Shown piece by piece: positions 35,674 through 44,032 of a stretch of 64,000 bases of DNA. Numbering within the stretch: position 1 is the first letter of the stretch; every line of letters starts with the position of its first letter. Under the pieces are notes generated by a model. The model saw only the letters and a program-made list of their open reading frames with translations. It had not been told where the DNA came from and ran no database searches. Location: NCBI GenBank assembly GCA_905181865.1, contig CAJIZG010000001.1:726965-790964 (forward strand), written 5' to 3'. The stretch is from Urechidicola croceus (lineage in GTDB: Bacteria > Bacteroidota > Bacteroidia > Flavobacteriales > Flavobacteriaceae). A program made the translations under genes and the position numbers.

Positions 35674-37983
35674 CTATTTTATTGATTTTTTAACTAGAAA
35701 TTGTGCAAAATTAAGAGGATATACTTCTTTATATATCTTCTGATACAAATTAACAAAGTTGTTAAAAACCCCACTGGCCAAACTTAATTTACCTTGATAT
35801 ACAAGAACATTCAATTTTATCTCTAATGCCTTTTCATTTAAATCGTCATACAAATATATTGCTTCTGAAATTGAAAACAACAACTCATAATGCTCCGCCA
35901 ATATTAGTTTTTCTGTATACTCAAAACATTGTTCAATCAATTCAATACTAAATTTTTCCACAAATGTGTCTAACCAAGGTTCACTAGAATTGGAAAAAAA
36001 TCGACCCATTGTCAGTAGATTTAAAAGTCTAGGTAATTCTGTTTCTAAAATTTGAACGCTATGGCTATTTTCTACAATTAAATCAAGAATTCCTTTAGCC
36101 TCTAAAAAATCACAATAAACAGCATCTCCTAATTCTATAGACCATAATTTATCTTTAAATACCAATTCTATTTCATTGCAACCTGCTAAAATTAACCGTA
36201 GATTTTGAACGGTAGTTCCACGCGTATTTTTTGCCCTTCTAACATCCATTCCAGGCCAAATGTATTCGGTTAGGTTTTTAGTAGAAATACCCTGCTCTCG
36301 CTTTTGACTATGCAAGAATATAACAACAAATATTTTCTTCAACATAGGGGAGAATTTACTTGCAATATTCTCCCCTTGCTCATTCTCAACCCTCAGTTGC
36401 CCAAAGCACAAAATTTGCTCTCTAAAATTTTTAACATCAATTCTCTTAAATTGTCTTGAACACTTTATTGGAAGAAACTTCTTTCTTCCTTTTAATCTGT
36501 TTTTAAAAACCCAATACAAAATTAAAAGCACTAAAAAAACACCTAGAATCACTTTAAGAATAGTCCTTTTAGTACCTAGCTCTAAATTTTTATTTTCAAA
36601 TTCACCTAAAATTTCATTTGCGTTTAATTCGCGCTCCCATATTTTAATGGAGGTTAAATAACCAACAAAAAACTCCTCCCAAATATTATTTCCTACCAAC
36701 AAATTATATTCAGAATTCTTATATTCCGAAATCATTTCAATTTTATCAGTCTGAATGCCATTTATGTAAAAAGTCAGATTGTTATTAATACTAGAATGAA
36801 CCAGCCCAATATGCGTCCATTCATTTATTGGAATAGGAGAGGATAACGATTTGTAGTCTTTAATACCCGCAGAAGTAAAGGTTAAATAACCTTCATGAAT
36901 TTTCACGACAAAATTAAAACCTTTACTCAATATTCCATTTGCAGCGTTTAATTCTGTGGGCTTAACCCAAGCAGTTATTGAAAAGTTAGATTTCAATGCC
37001 GATTTACCAGCAATTCCAGTATCAATATAAGCTCTTTCCGAAAAATAACCCACATTACCATGAATACGGTCCTTTCTAGCAACTACCGCATTGGACAAAA
37101 ATTTATTATTTCCTTTCTCTACAATATTTTTCACCTCCGTACTAAAAGTAAAATGATACGTGAGACGATAATCCGACTTTAATGGATATCCAATAAACTC
37201 CTTTAAATTATCTCTATTTTCTAAAGTGGGGCTAATGATATCTGGCGAAAAATAATAGCCAGCCATATGAGGAATTATCGCTTCACCTTCAAAAGGAAAA
37301 GTAAAAAAACCATTGACTGTTCTATTATCGAAATTTTCAAATGACACATCATATAACATAGCCTCCTCTGTGCGCACTACACCAAATATTTTTGGTGTTC
37401 CGTTCAGCATGTTAACAACGTGTACAACCGCATTCAAATTATCTTTATTGACGTAAATAAAATTTGGTAATTTTCCAGAAATATTCCATAAGTTCACAAA
37501 CATGCTGTCGGATACCATCAAACCGGATTCGATCGTGAGAAGACCAAAATCAGTAATCTTATCAAACATCAAATCATTATTTTCTATTGACTTCTTAGTG
37601 ATGTGTAAACTGTCGAGATTCTTTCGAAATAAATAAACAATTGATTGTTGCGAAGCAATGACATTGGTTGAATCACTATCGTTTAAAATCAATACAATGT
37701 CTTTTCTCGCTTTAATACGATTTAAAAACATATTGTTTTTATCATGAGATTTTGATAAATACAAACCTAAGGGAACGTTCAAAGATAACGTGTTATTTAA
37801 CCCTTCTGCATTTAACGAGTCCAAATGAACCAGCATATGCGAGCGCATTTTAATTTCTCTTTTCTCTTTTAAAGAAAGTACATCGTACTTTTGAGACGTA
37901 GCGTAAAATCCAAAAAAAAGGTAAAAAATCCAAAAATTATTTAAAAAATACTTACTCAAATTATTATTGATAGAATAAAACAA
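35674..37983 (-). CDS. Membrane-spanning regulator: LamG sensor plus SARP-like winged-helix domain
   Basis: 769 residues. N-terminal hydrophobic segment (~12-30), a ~270-residue region of unknown fold, a LamG/concanavalin-like domain (~305-470; YIDTGIAGKSALKSNFSITA, TEWxHIGLVH-like INEWTHIGLVHSS, FYINGIQTDKIEM), one membrane helix (~475-495, ILGVFLVLLILYWVF), then from ~520 a cytoplasmic winged-helix effector (CFGQLRVENEQGE, KFSPMLKKIFVVIFLH, LTEYIWPGMDVRRAKNTRGT) with a helical BTAD-like tail. It would sense an extracytoplasmic glycan and act on DNA directly through the membrane, without phosphorelay. It lies upstream of the DUF1080 operon on the same strand. Topology and role are inferred. 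Confidence 0.75.
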   Translation of the reverse strand: MFYSINNNLSKYFLNNFWIFYLFFGFYATSQKYDVLSLKEKREIKMRSHMLVHLDSLNAEGLNNTLSLNVPLGLYLSKSHDKNNMFLNRIKARKDIVLILNDSDSTNVIASQQSIVYLFRKNLDSLHITKKSIENNDLMFDKITDFGLLTIESGLMVSDSMFVNLWNISGKLPNFIYVNKDNLNAVVHVVNMLNGTPKIFGVVRTEEAMLYDVSFENFDNRTVNGFFTFPFEGEAIIPHMAGYYFSPDIISPTLENRDNLKEFIGYPLKSDYRLTYHFTFSTEVKNIVEKGNNKFLSNAVVARKDRIHGNVGYFSERAYIDTGIAGKSALKSNFSITAWVKPTELNAANGILSKGFNFVVKIHEGYLTFTSAGIKDYKSLSSPIPINEWTHIGLVHSSINNNLTFYINGIQTDKIEMISEYKNSEYNLLVGNNIWEEFFVGYLTSIKIWERELNANEILGEFENKNLELGTKRTILKVILGVFLVLLILYWVFKNRLKGRKKFLPIKCSRQFKRIDVKNFREQILCFGQLRVENEQGENIASKFSPMLKKIFVVIFLHSQKREQGISTKNLTEYIWPGMDVRRAKNTRGTTVQNLRLILAGCNEIELVFKDKLWSIELGDAVYCDFLEAKGILDLIVENSHSVQILETELPRLLNLLTMGRFFSNSSEPWLDTFVEKFSIELIEQCFEYTEKLILAEHYELLFSISEAIYLYDDLNEKALEIKLNVLVYQGKLSLASGVFNNFVNLYQKIYKEVYPLNFAQFLVKKSIK

Positions 37984-38091
37984 ATTTAGTTAAATATAAA
38001 TCCGAATTCATATCTCATAAGAAATTTTAAAATTAAATACATCTTTTTTTGTAAATCAATCGTCTACTCTATGAACAATAAAACAATCATT

Positions 38092-38193
38092 ATGAAAAAC
38101 ACATAATGTACCTGTAATTGCGAACCATATAAAAACGGGCAATGTACTAATTGCACTTGCGAAAACTGCTCATGCTCAAATTGTAATTGTTAA
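38092..38193 (+). pseudogene. Metallothionein-like Cys-rich peptide gene with early stop
   Basis: ATG 38092 reads M-K-N-T then TAA (38104), then CTCNCEPYKNGQCTNCTCEN and CSCSNCNC before TAA at 38191. Ten Cys in 28 residues, spaced as C-x-C and C-x2-C, is a metallothionein-like pattern. No in-frame start follows the TAA, so as it stands no Cys-rich peptide is made; a single C-to-T or G-to-T change would restore it. It lies 60 bases before the sigma factor gene, also nonsense-mutated. Confidence 0.55.
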
Positions 38194-38251
38194 TCATTAA
38201 TAGGTCAATTGGAAATAATACAATTTCCACTTGATACAATATTTTCAACAT

Positions 38252-38791
38252 ATGACTACACAAAAGATATGGGAATTATATGCAGATGATATAAATCACT
38301 TCATATTAGGTAAAGTCAAAAACAGTACTATTTCAGATGATCTCGTTCAAGAAACTTTTCTAAAAGTACACACAAAACTTCAAACGTTAAAAGACCCAAA
38401 CAAATTAAAATCATAGGTGTTTTCTATTGCTAGAAACACCGTTTTAGATTATTTCAGAACCAATAATACATTAAATGGTCTTACGATGTTAAATACTGAA
38501 GAGGAAGAAGATTTTCTTAAACATACAGAAAAAGATTGTTTATTAAGTCCTATTTTAAATTTAGATAAAATGTACCGACCCCCTCTTTTCTTGGCAGATG
38601 TTAAAGATATCAAACACCGAGATATTTCTACCCAGCTTGGCATCCCACTTTCTACGTTTAAATCGCGTATTCAACGTGCTCGCAAAAAAATAGCAAAAGG
38701 CTATATGGACTGTTGCGGATATACCTTAAACGAAAAAGTTGTTCTTGTTGGTGAAATGCAAAATCGGGAAGATTGCAAAATATGTCGCTAA
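38252..38791 (+). pseudogene. ECF-type sigma factor (SigZ-like) with one nonsense codon
   Basis: 179 codons from ATG 38252 if read through. Region 2: WELYADDINHFILGKVKN, DDLVQETFLKVHTKL; TAG at 38414-38416 falls where the family has LKSW(L/V)FSIARN, i.e. a Trp codon TGG changed to TAG. Region 4 follows intact: KHRDISTQLGIPLSTFKSRI, then a C-terminal Cys cluster (MDCCGY, EDCKICR) seen in SigZ. Everything but the one codon is normal, so loss is recent, or it is an assembly error. Function would be promoter recognition under an unknown stress. Confidence 0.75.
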
Positions 38792-39032
38792 TTTAGAATT
38801 TCTCGAACGCACTATTTTTGAACTTGACCGTTTGACGCATAGTACTCGTTTCATTTTGACCTTTTAATTTAAAAAATCGATTATTTAGATTTTCTCCTTC
38901 TCGAGAATGACATCTTCACTTAGTAAGTATATATAATTTTCCATTTGACACTGCAGGAAAAACTCCAAAAAATCATCAAAAATTTTATATATAAAATGAT
39001 AAAACAATATCTTTACACCCTAATATTTCTAT

Positions 39033-39644
39033 ATGAAAAGAATCTCTTTTATTCTTCTTGTTGCAATTACCCCTTTTGGCTGCAATCAATCAAACAAAAA
39101 CAATTATAACGATGAAATCTCACAGTTTCAATATGCATTGAATGTAGAATTTTCTGACAAAAAAACAAGTCCACTTAAAAGTGAAGACTTTAATAATTTT
39201 AAGCAATTATCTTTTTTCCCCATTAACGAATCCCTTAAAATAACTGCGAATTTCGAACGAACTCCAAATGAACCTATATTTCAAATGCAAACAACTACAG
39301 AGCGTAAACCTCTCTACACACAATATGGAATTGCTTCTTTTAATATCGACGGGAAGGCGTGTTCACTTCGTATTTATCAAAACCAAGAATTAGTAGTAGA
39401 CCCAGAATATACTAATCACTTATTTATTCCTTTTAACGACCTAACAAATGGAGAAGAAACCTATGACGCTGGACGATATATTGATCTAAAAACACCAAAA
39501 GGAGCGACTATAATAATCGATTTTAATACGGCTTACAATCCATATTGCGCGTACAACGACAAATATTCTTGTCCACTTCCTCCTAGAGAAAATGACCTAG
39601 CAGTAAAAATAAAAGCTGGGATCTTAAATTTCAACAAACACTAG
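39033..39644 (+). CDS. DUF1684 lipoprotein
   Basis: 203 residues. Lipobox-like TPFGC (Cys ~17). DUF1684 signatures: SPLKSEDFNNFKQLSFFPIN, then the C-terminal GRYIDL, FNTAYNPYCAYNDKYSCPLP and ENDLAVKIKAG. The conserved NPYCAY...CPxPP block is intact. Function not established. Ends convergent with, and overlapping by 4 bases, the fluoride channel gene. Confidence 0.88.
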   Translation: MKRISFILLVAITPFGCNQSNKNNYNDEISQFQYALNVEFSDKKTSPLKSEDFNNFKQLSFFPINESLKITANFERTPNEPIFQMQTTTERKPLYTQYGIASFNIDGKACSLRIYQNQELVVDPEYTNHLFIPFNDLTNGEETYDAGRYIDLKTPKGATIIIDFNTAYNPYCAYNDKYSCPLPPRENDLAVKIKAGILNFNKH

Positions 39645-40015
39645 GCTACAATTTTTACCAAATACATACCTAAAAACACGGCTAAGAATCCAACGACAAA
39701 ACTCGCAATAGTATAGAGTCCAAAATTCATAAAATCTCCTGCTTTTAAGAAAGCATGATTCTCATAGGCAAAGCTAGAAAAGGTTGTAAATCCACCACAA
39801 AATCCAGTGGCGAGCAACAGCGTGTGATTTTGAGATAACGCTTCACTTTTTAGCGCCCAACCCAAAATAAATCCGATTAATAAACTACCTAAGACATTCG
39901 CTATAAAAGTACCATATGGAAATTGATGCGTTGAATTATTTAACATTTTCCCAATCAAAAATCGAGCGACACTCCCAAAACCTCCACCGATAAAAACTAA
40001 TAGCACTTGTTTCAT
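39641..40015 (-). CDS. crcB: Fluoride channel FluC/CrcB
   Basis: 124 residues, four membrane helices. Signatures: GGGFGSVARFLIGK, FPYGTFIANVLGSLLIGFI, TGFCGGFTTFSSFAYE (the phenylalanine box lining the pore). Exports fluoride as a dual-topology dimer. No fluoride riboswitch is recognisable upstream; a family A repeat hairpin lies there instead. Confidence 0.95.
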   Translation of the reverse strand: MKQVLLVFIGGGFGSVARFLIGKMLNNSTHQFPYGTFIANVLGSLLIGFILGWALKSEALSQNHTLLLATGFCGGFTTFSSFAYENHAFLKAGDFMNFGLYTIASFVVGFLAVFLGMYLVKIVA

Positions 40016-40034
40016 AAAACTATGAATTATATAC

Positions 40035-40058
40035 GTGGCTTCGATTCCGCTCAGCCAC
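40035..40058 (-). repeat. Family A repeat as a short hairpin
   Basis: Minus strand GTGGC-TGAGCGGAATCGAA-GCCAC: the repeat core TGAGCGGAATCGAAG closed by a 5-bp GTGGC/GCCAC stem, ~20 bases upstream of crcB. Confidence 0.6.
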
Positions 40059-40138
40059 CATTTTTCAAATCATAAATATATTTTGATCATTTATACGCAT
40101 ACACTTTGACGATTCAGTGCAACCAAACTTGGCAATGT

Positions 40139-41104
40139 CTACGGTTTAAATTTATCGGCATCAATCCAATTCCATTTACCTGTAACCGTGCCTTTATGCA
40201 GCGTTATAAAACCTGGATTTGCCCTTATAATTGTCTTTAATACTGTACCGTCAACAAAAAGCCATTCAAACTTAAAATCCTCTTTTTCGCTTAAAGAGAT
40301 AAGATCGTCAATATAAGAAGATGACAAACCATATACGCTATAGCCATTCTCCTTAGCCAAATCCGTACTCTTTTTAACTTGTTCATACCCGTTAACATCT
40401 GCAATATCTATATCATACAGTACCACGAGCATTACTTTTTCAGTATTTAATATTTCATCCGTTAAATCAGTTCCATCATTGGTTTCTAGATAGAAGTCAT
40501 GCACTTTTGGTAATCCATCCACGGCAATTTCTGTCATCCCTTGTTGAATATTTTTACCCACTGCATATGGTCTGAAATCTATCAAAGGTAAATGCACTAA
40601 TACGTGATAAATTATATACATAAATACCATTAAGGAAGTTAATGAAATCCACCTTAATCCATTTACAGCAAACAATGGCTTCATATATTTCTTTGCAACT
40701 ATCAACAATCCAATAAGTACAATTAAAAGTACATTCTTATTAAACGTCTCCCAAGGGGTCAACTTAATAGCATCTCCAAAGCAGCCGCAATCGGTTACCT
40801 TGTTGTAATAAGCAGAATACCATGTAAGAAATAAAAATATAAGTGTAATAATGAATAAACTCCACGTTGTAAATTTCGGTTTAAACCCGATCAACAAAAA
40901 AACACCTAGCATTATCTCTGCCAATATTAATAAGATAGAAAATGGTAAGGCATAAGGAATTAAAAATTCAATATCCAATACATTGGCACTAAAATATTCC
41001 TTGAATTTATAAGCGGATCCAATGGGATCTACCAATTTAACAAAACCAGAAAAAAGAAATGTTGCTGCGACAAATAGACGCGCGATAAGAATAAGTGTTT
41101 TCAT
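40139..41104 (-). CDS. BT_3928 family membrane protein (DoxX/MauE-like plus thioredoxin-like domain)
   Basis: 321 residues. Four N-terminal helices with the DoxX/MauE pattern (LFVAATFLFSGFVKLVDPIG), a conserved VTDCGCFGDAIKLTPWETF loop, a further helix near 155, then a soluble domain (KVMLVVLYDIDIADVNGYEQ, GYSVYGLSSS) of thioredoxin-like character. Commonly found next to DUF1599 in Bacteroidota, as here. Probably redox-related; exact role unknown. Confidence 0.85.
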   Translation of the reverse strand: MKTLILIARLFVAATFLFSGFVKLVDPIGSAYKFKEYFSANVLDIEFLIPYALPFSILLILAEIMLGVFLLIGFKPKFTTWSLFIITLIFLFLTWYSAYYNKVTDCGCFGDAIKLTPWETFNKNVLLIVLIGLLIVAKKYMKPLFAVNGLRWISLTSLMVFMYIIYHVLVHLPLIDFRPYAVGKNIQQGMTEIAVDGLPKVHDFYLETNDGTDLTDEILNTEKVMLVVLYDIDIADVNGYEQVKKSTDLAKENGYSVYGLSSSYIDDLISLSEKEDFKFEWLFVDGTVLKTIIRANPGFITLHKGTVTGKWNWIDADKFKP

Positions 41105-41112
41105 TTTTTTTT

Positions 41113-41174
41113 GTCAGTTCGAGCGCAGTCTAAACCTTTTTTAATTTCACCTTCCGACTGCACTCGAGGTGGCA
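41113..41174. repeat. Inverted intergenic repeat (TTCGAGCGCAGTC type)
   Basis: GTCAGTTCGAGCGCAGTC faces GACTGCACTCGAGGTGGCA across ~24 bases; imperfect inverted arms of ~17. Between the two minus-strand genes BT_3928 and DUF1599, probably read through as RNA hairpin. Confidence 0.6.
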
Positions 41175-41200
41175 CAATGTGCCCATTTATTATAGGACAA

Positions 41201-41740
41201 TTATTCCATATGAATCAAAGCAAAAATGGCATAATTTATCATATCTTGATAGTTTGCATCCAAGCCTTCAGAAACAATGGTCTTCCCTTTATTATCTTCT
41301 ATTTGCTTCACTCTCAATAACTTTTGCAATATCAAATCTGTCAATGAACTTATGCGCATATCTCTCCATGCCTCACCGTAATCATGATTCTTATTCTCCA
41401 TCAATGATTTTGTGATTCTAACATGATTGTCATATAGTTCCGTAGCTTCTTCTGTCTTTAAATCCGGTTGTTCCACAACCCCCTTTTCTAATTGAATTAA
41501 CGCCATTATTGAATAATTAACAATTCCAATAAATTCTGAATATTCGCCTTCATCGACTTTGCGCGTGGCATTTTCTTGAAGTTGACGAATTCGTTGTGCT
41601 TTTATAAAAATTTGATCTGTTAATGATGGTAATCTCAGTATCCTCCATGCACTCCCATAGTCAATCATTTTATTGATAAACAATGATTGACATTTCCCAA
41701 TTACATCGTCATATTGTTTCGAAGTATTATGCATAAACAT
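41201..41740 (-). CDS. DUF1599 domain protein
   Basis: 179 residues. Two tandem copies of the DUF1599 motif: KMIDYGSAWRILRLPSLTDQ (residues ~24-43) and KNHDYGEAWRDMRISSLTDL (~118-137), each followed by a K-x-x-R-x-x-Q-x-x-x-x helix and an N-Y-x-I/A-M/F-A-L-I segment. The internal duplication is therefore visible. Linked in the literature to nucleotide modification only by name. Upstream of BT_3928 and folP (divergent side). Confidence 0.88.
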   Translation of the reverse strand: MFMHNTSKQYDDVIGKCQSLFINKMIDYGSAWRILRLPSLTDQIFIKAQRIRQLQENATRKVDEGEYSEFIGIVNYSIMALIQLEKGVVEQPDLKTEEATELYDNHVRITKSLMENKNHDYGEAWRDMRISSLTDLILQKLLRVKQIEDNKGKTIVSEGLDANYQDMINYAIFALIHME

Positions 41741-41799
41741 TATTTATTTTGCGTAAATTTCGGTTAAATTTAACGAATTAAAAAATTTAGTTTTAGCCA

Positions 41800-42384
41800 T
41801 TGAAAAAAATAGCAGTGTTTTGTGGAGCGAGTATTGGATTTAATTCAATTTACCAAGAAGACGCTAAAAAAGTTGGAACTTTTTTAGCTGAAAATAATAT
41901 TTGGTTGGTATATGGCGGTGGTAAAATAGGGATGATGGGAGCGCTTGCAAATGAACTCTTAGCGCATGATGGTAAAGTGATTGGAATTATCCCTCATTTG
42001 TTAAAAAATGAAGAAGTAGTCCATTCAGAATTGACTGAACTCATAGAAACAAAAACCATGAGTCACCGCAAAGTAGCAATGAGTAAATTAGTAGATGGAT
42101 ATATTGCACTGGCAGGTGGATTTGGAACACTTGATGAAATTTTTGAAGCCCTTACTTTGGGGCAACTTGGAATTGAAAACAAACCAATTGGTCTCTTAAA
42201 TACCAACGCTTTTTTTAACCCCATCTTACAACAATTAGATGTAATGGTGCAGGAAGGGTTTCTAAAACAAGTAAATAGAGATATGGTCTTGGTGAGTACT
42301 TCCATTAAAGACTTAATTCAACAAATGCACACATATAAAGCACCCACTATGAGTAAAGTTGTAAATACCGTAGTAAAAAAATAA
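41800..42384 (+). CDS. LOG family protein (cytokinin riboside phosphohydrolase-like)
   Basis: 194 residues from a TTG start at 41800 (MKKIAVFCGASIG). Rossmann-like fold with GGGKIGMMGALA and the family catalytic/nucleotide motif GGFGTLDEIFE, in which the usual preceding Pro is Ala (LAGGFGTLDE). Cleaves nucleoside 5'-monophosphates to base and ribose 5-phosphate in characterised members. Seven bases upstream of folP. Confidence 0.9.
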   Translation: MKKIAVFCGASIGFNSIYQEDAKKVGTFLAENNIWLVYGGGKIGMMGALANELLAHDGKVIGIIPHLLKNEEVVHSELTELIETKTMSHRKVAMSKLVDGYIALAGGFGTLDEIFEALTLGQLGIENKPIGLLNTNAFFNPILQQLDVMVQEGFLKQVNRDMVLVSTSIKDLIQQMHTYKAPTMSKVVNTVVKK

Positions 42385-42391
42385 GTTCAGT

Positions 42392-43213
42392 ATGACAATA
42401 AATTGTAAAGGCCAATTAATCGACTTAAGCACACCAAGGATTATGGGAATATTAAACATTACTCCAGATTCTTTTTATGATGGTGGCGTATATAAAGACG
42501 ATCGATCTATTTTAAAGCAAACAGAAAAGATGCTTTTTGAAGGTGCTACTTTTATTGATATCGGCGCCTATTCATCGCGCCCAAATGCCAATCACATTTC
42601 GGAAAGTGAAGAACTTGCGCGTCTCATTCCTGCATTGGAAATTATTCTTAAAAATTTTCCTGATAGTTATATTTCAGTAGATACCTTTAGAAGTAATGTT
42701 GCAAAAATAGGTATTGAAACTGGAGCCTGTATAATCAACGATATTTCTGGCGGAAATATGGATAGTAACATGTTTGATACTGTTGCCTTTTTACAAGTGC
42801 CCTATATTTTAATGCACATGAAAGGAACGCCACAAAACATGGAAACCAATTCCAAGTATAACAATGTTACGCAGGAAGTTTTAAGTTTTTTCGCAGAAAA
42901 GACGACTCTTTTAAAAGAAAAAAAAGTGAATGACATCATTTTAGATCTTGGTTTTGGCTTTGGAAAAACATTAGAACACAACTATGAATTACTTAAAAAA
43001 ATGGAACTTTTTAAAAATATGAATCTTCCCATTTTAACAGGTATTTCAAGAAAATCGATGCTGTATAAACTACTAGATACGGATCCATCACAAGCGTTGA
43101 ACGCTACTTCCATTACAAATACGATTGCTCTTCAAAAAGGAAGTTCTATATTAAGGGTTCATGACGTAAAAGAGGCTCTCGAAGCGATTATAATTCTCCA
43201 GCAAATTTCCTAA
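42392..43213 (+). CDS. folP: Dihydropteroate synthase
   Basis: 273 residues. TIM-barrel signatures: MGILNITPDSFYDGG, FIDIGAYSSRPNANHISESEE, DTFRSNVAKIGIETGACIIN, ILDLGFGFGKTLEHNYELL, ISRKSMLYKLL. Condenses p-aminobenzoate with the pterin diphosphate in folate synthesis; sulfonamide target. Neighbour order folP-cdaA is typical of Bacteroidota. Confidence 0.96.
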   Translation: MTINCKGQLIDLSTPRIMGILNITPDSFYDGGVYKDDRSILKQTEKMLFEGATFIDIGAYSSRPNANHISESEELARLIPALEIILKNFPDSYISVDTFRSNVAKIGIETGACIINDISGGNMDSNMFDTVAFLQVPYILMHMKGTPQNMETNSKYNNVTQEVLSFFAEKTTLLKEKKVNDIILDLGFGFGKTLEHNYELLKKMELFKNMNLPILTGISRKSMLYKLLDTDPSQALNATSITNTIALQKGSSILRVHDVKEALEAIIILQQIS

Positions 43214-43253
43214 ACATCTAATTCTATATTTTAGTACATTTACAAAAAAAAAC

Positions 43254-44027
43254 ATGCTAGACTTCCTAGACTTCTCCTTTTTAAACATTCTTGATATTTT
43301 ATTAGTTGCAACGCTCATGTATTATACATACAAACTATTAAGAGGCACTGCGGCAATAAATATTTTTATTGGAATTGCTATCATATTTTTAATCTGGAAA
43401 ATTACGCAAGCATTAGAAATGGAAATGCTGAGTGGAATTTTGGGAACCTTGACGAGTGGCGGAGTTATTGCTTTAATTGTTGTTTTTCAACAGGAAATAA
43501 GGAAGTTTTTATTGATGTTAGGTACTACGAAATTTAGTTCTAAACGAAATTTTCTAAAACAATTAAACTTCTTGAAATCTGAAGTTCACATTGAAACAGA
43601 CGTTCAAACCATTGTTGATTCCTGTGAATCTATGGGCACGTCGAATACAGGTGTATTAATTGTAATCGAACGTTCTCAAAGTTTAGATTTTCTAAAAACC
43701 ACTGGTGATTCCATGAATGCCGAGGTAAACAAACCTATTTTAGAAAGTATTTTCTACAAAAATAGTCCTTTACACGATGGTGCTATTATTGTAAAAGAGA
43801 ACATGATTGTTGCCACTCGAATTATCTTACCGCTATCGGATAAAGATATCCCTATTCGATTTGGGTTGAGACATAGAGCCGCTATTGGAATTACAGAAAA
43901 ATCAGATGCTGTTTGTATCGTTGTTTCTGAGGAAACAGGAAAAACTTCCTATATTAAAGATGGTGAATTTGTACTATTTGAAAACCAATTTGGTTTGATA
44001 GAAACTATAAAAAACGACCTGGCTTAA
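43254..44027 (+). CDS. cdaA: Diadenylate cyclase CdaA
   Basis: 257 residues. Three membrane helices (~10-80), then the DisA_N cyclase domain with PLHDGAIIVKEN and FGLRHRAAIG, the DGA and RHR motifs that bind ATP. Makes c-di-AMP. Forty bases after folP. The partner CdaR is not adjacent, as usual in this phylum. Ends 5 bases from the convergent ABC exporter. Confidence 0.95.
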   Translation: MLDFLDFSFLNILDILLVATLMYYTYKLLRGTAAINIFIGIAIIFLIWKITQALEMEMLSGILGTLTSGGVIALIVVFQQEIRKFLLMLGTTKFSSKRNFLKQLNFLKSEVHIETDVQTIVDSCESMGTSNTGVLIVIERSQSLDFLKTTGDSMNAEVNKPILESIFYKNSPLHDGAIIVKENMIVATRIILPLSDKDIPIRFGLRHRAAIGITEKSDAVCIVVSEETGKTSYIKDGEFVLFENQFGLIETIKNDLA

Positions 44028-44032
44028 TCAAG

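Noticed and set aside
38092..38193. Recoding (selenocysteine or readthrough) in the Cys-rich gene
   Set aside because: The stop is TAA, not TGA, there is no SECIS-like hairpin seen, and the neighbouring sigma factor has TAG; point mutation is simpler.
40016..40138. Fluoride riboswitch upstream of crcB
   Set aside because: No conserved fluoride-aptamer core could be found; the region holds a family A repeat hairpin instead.
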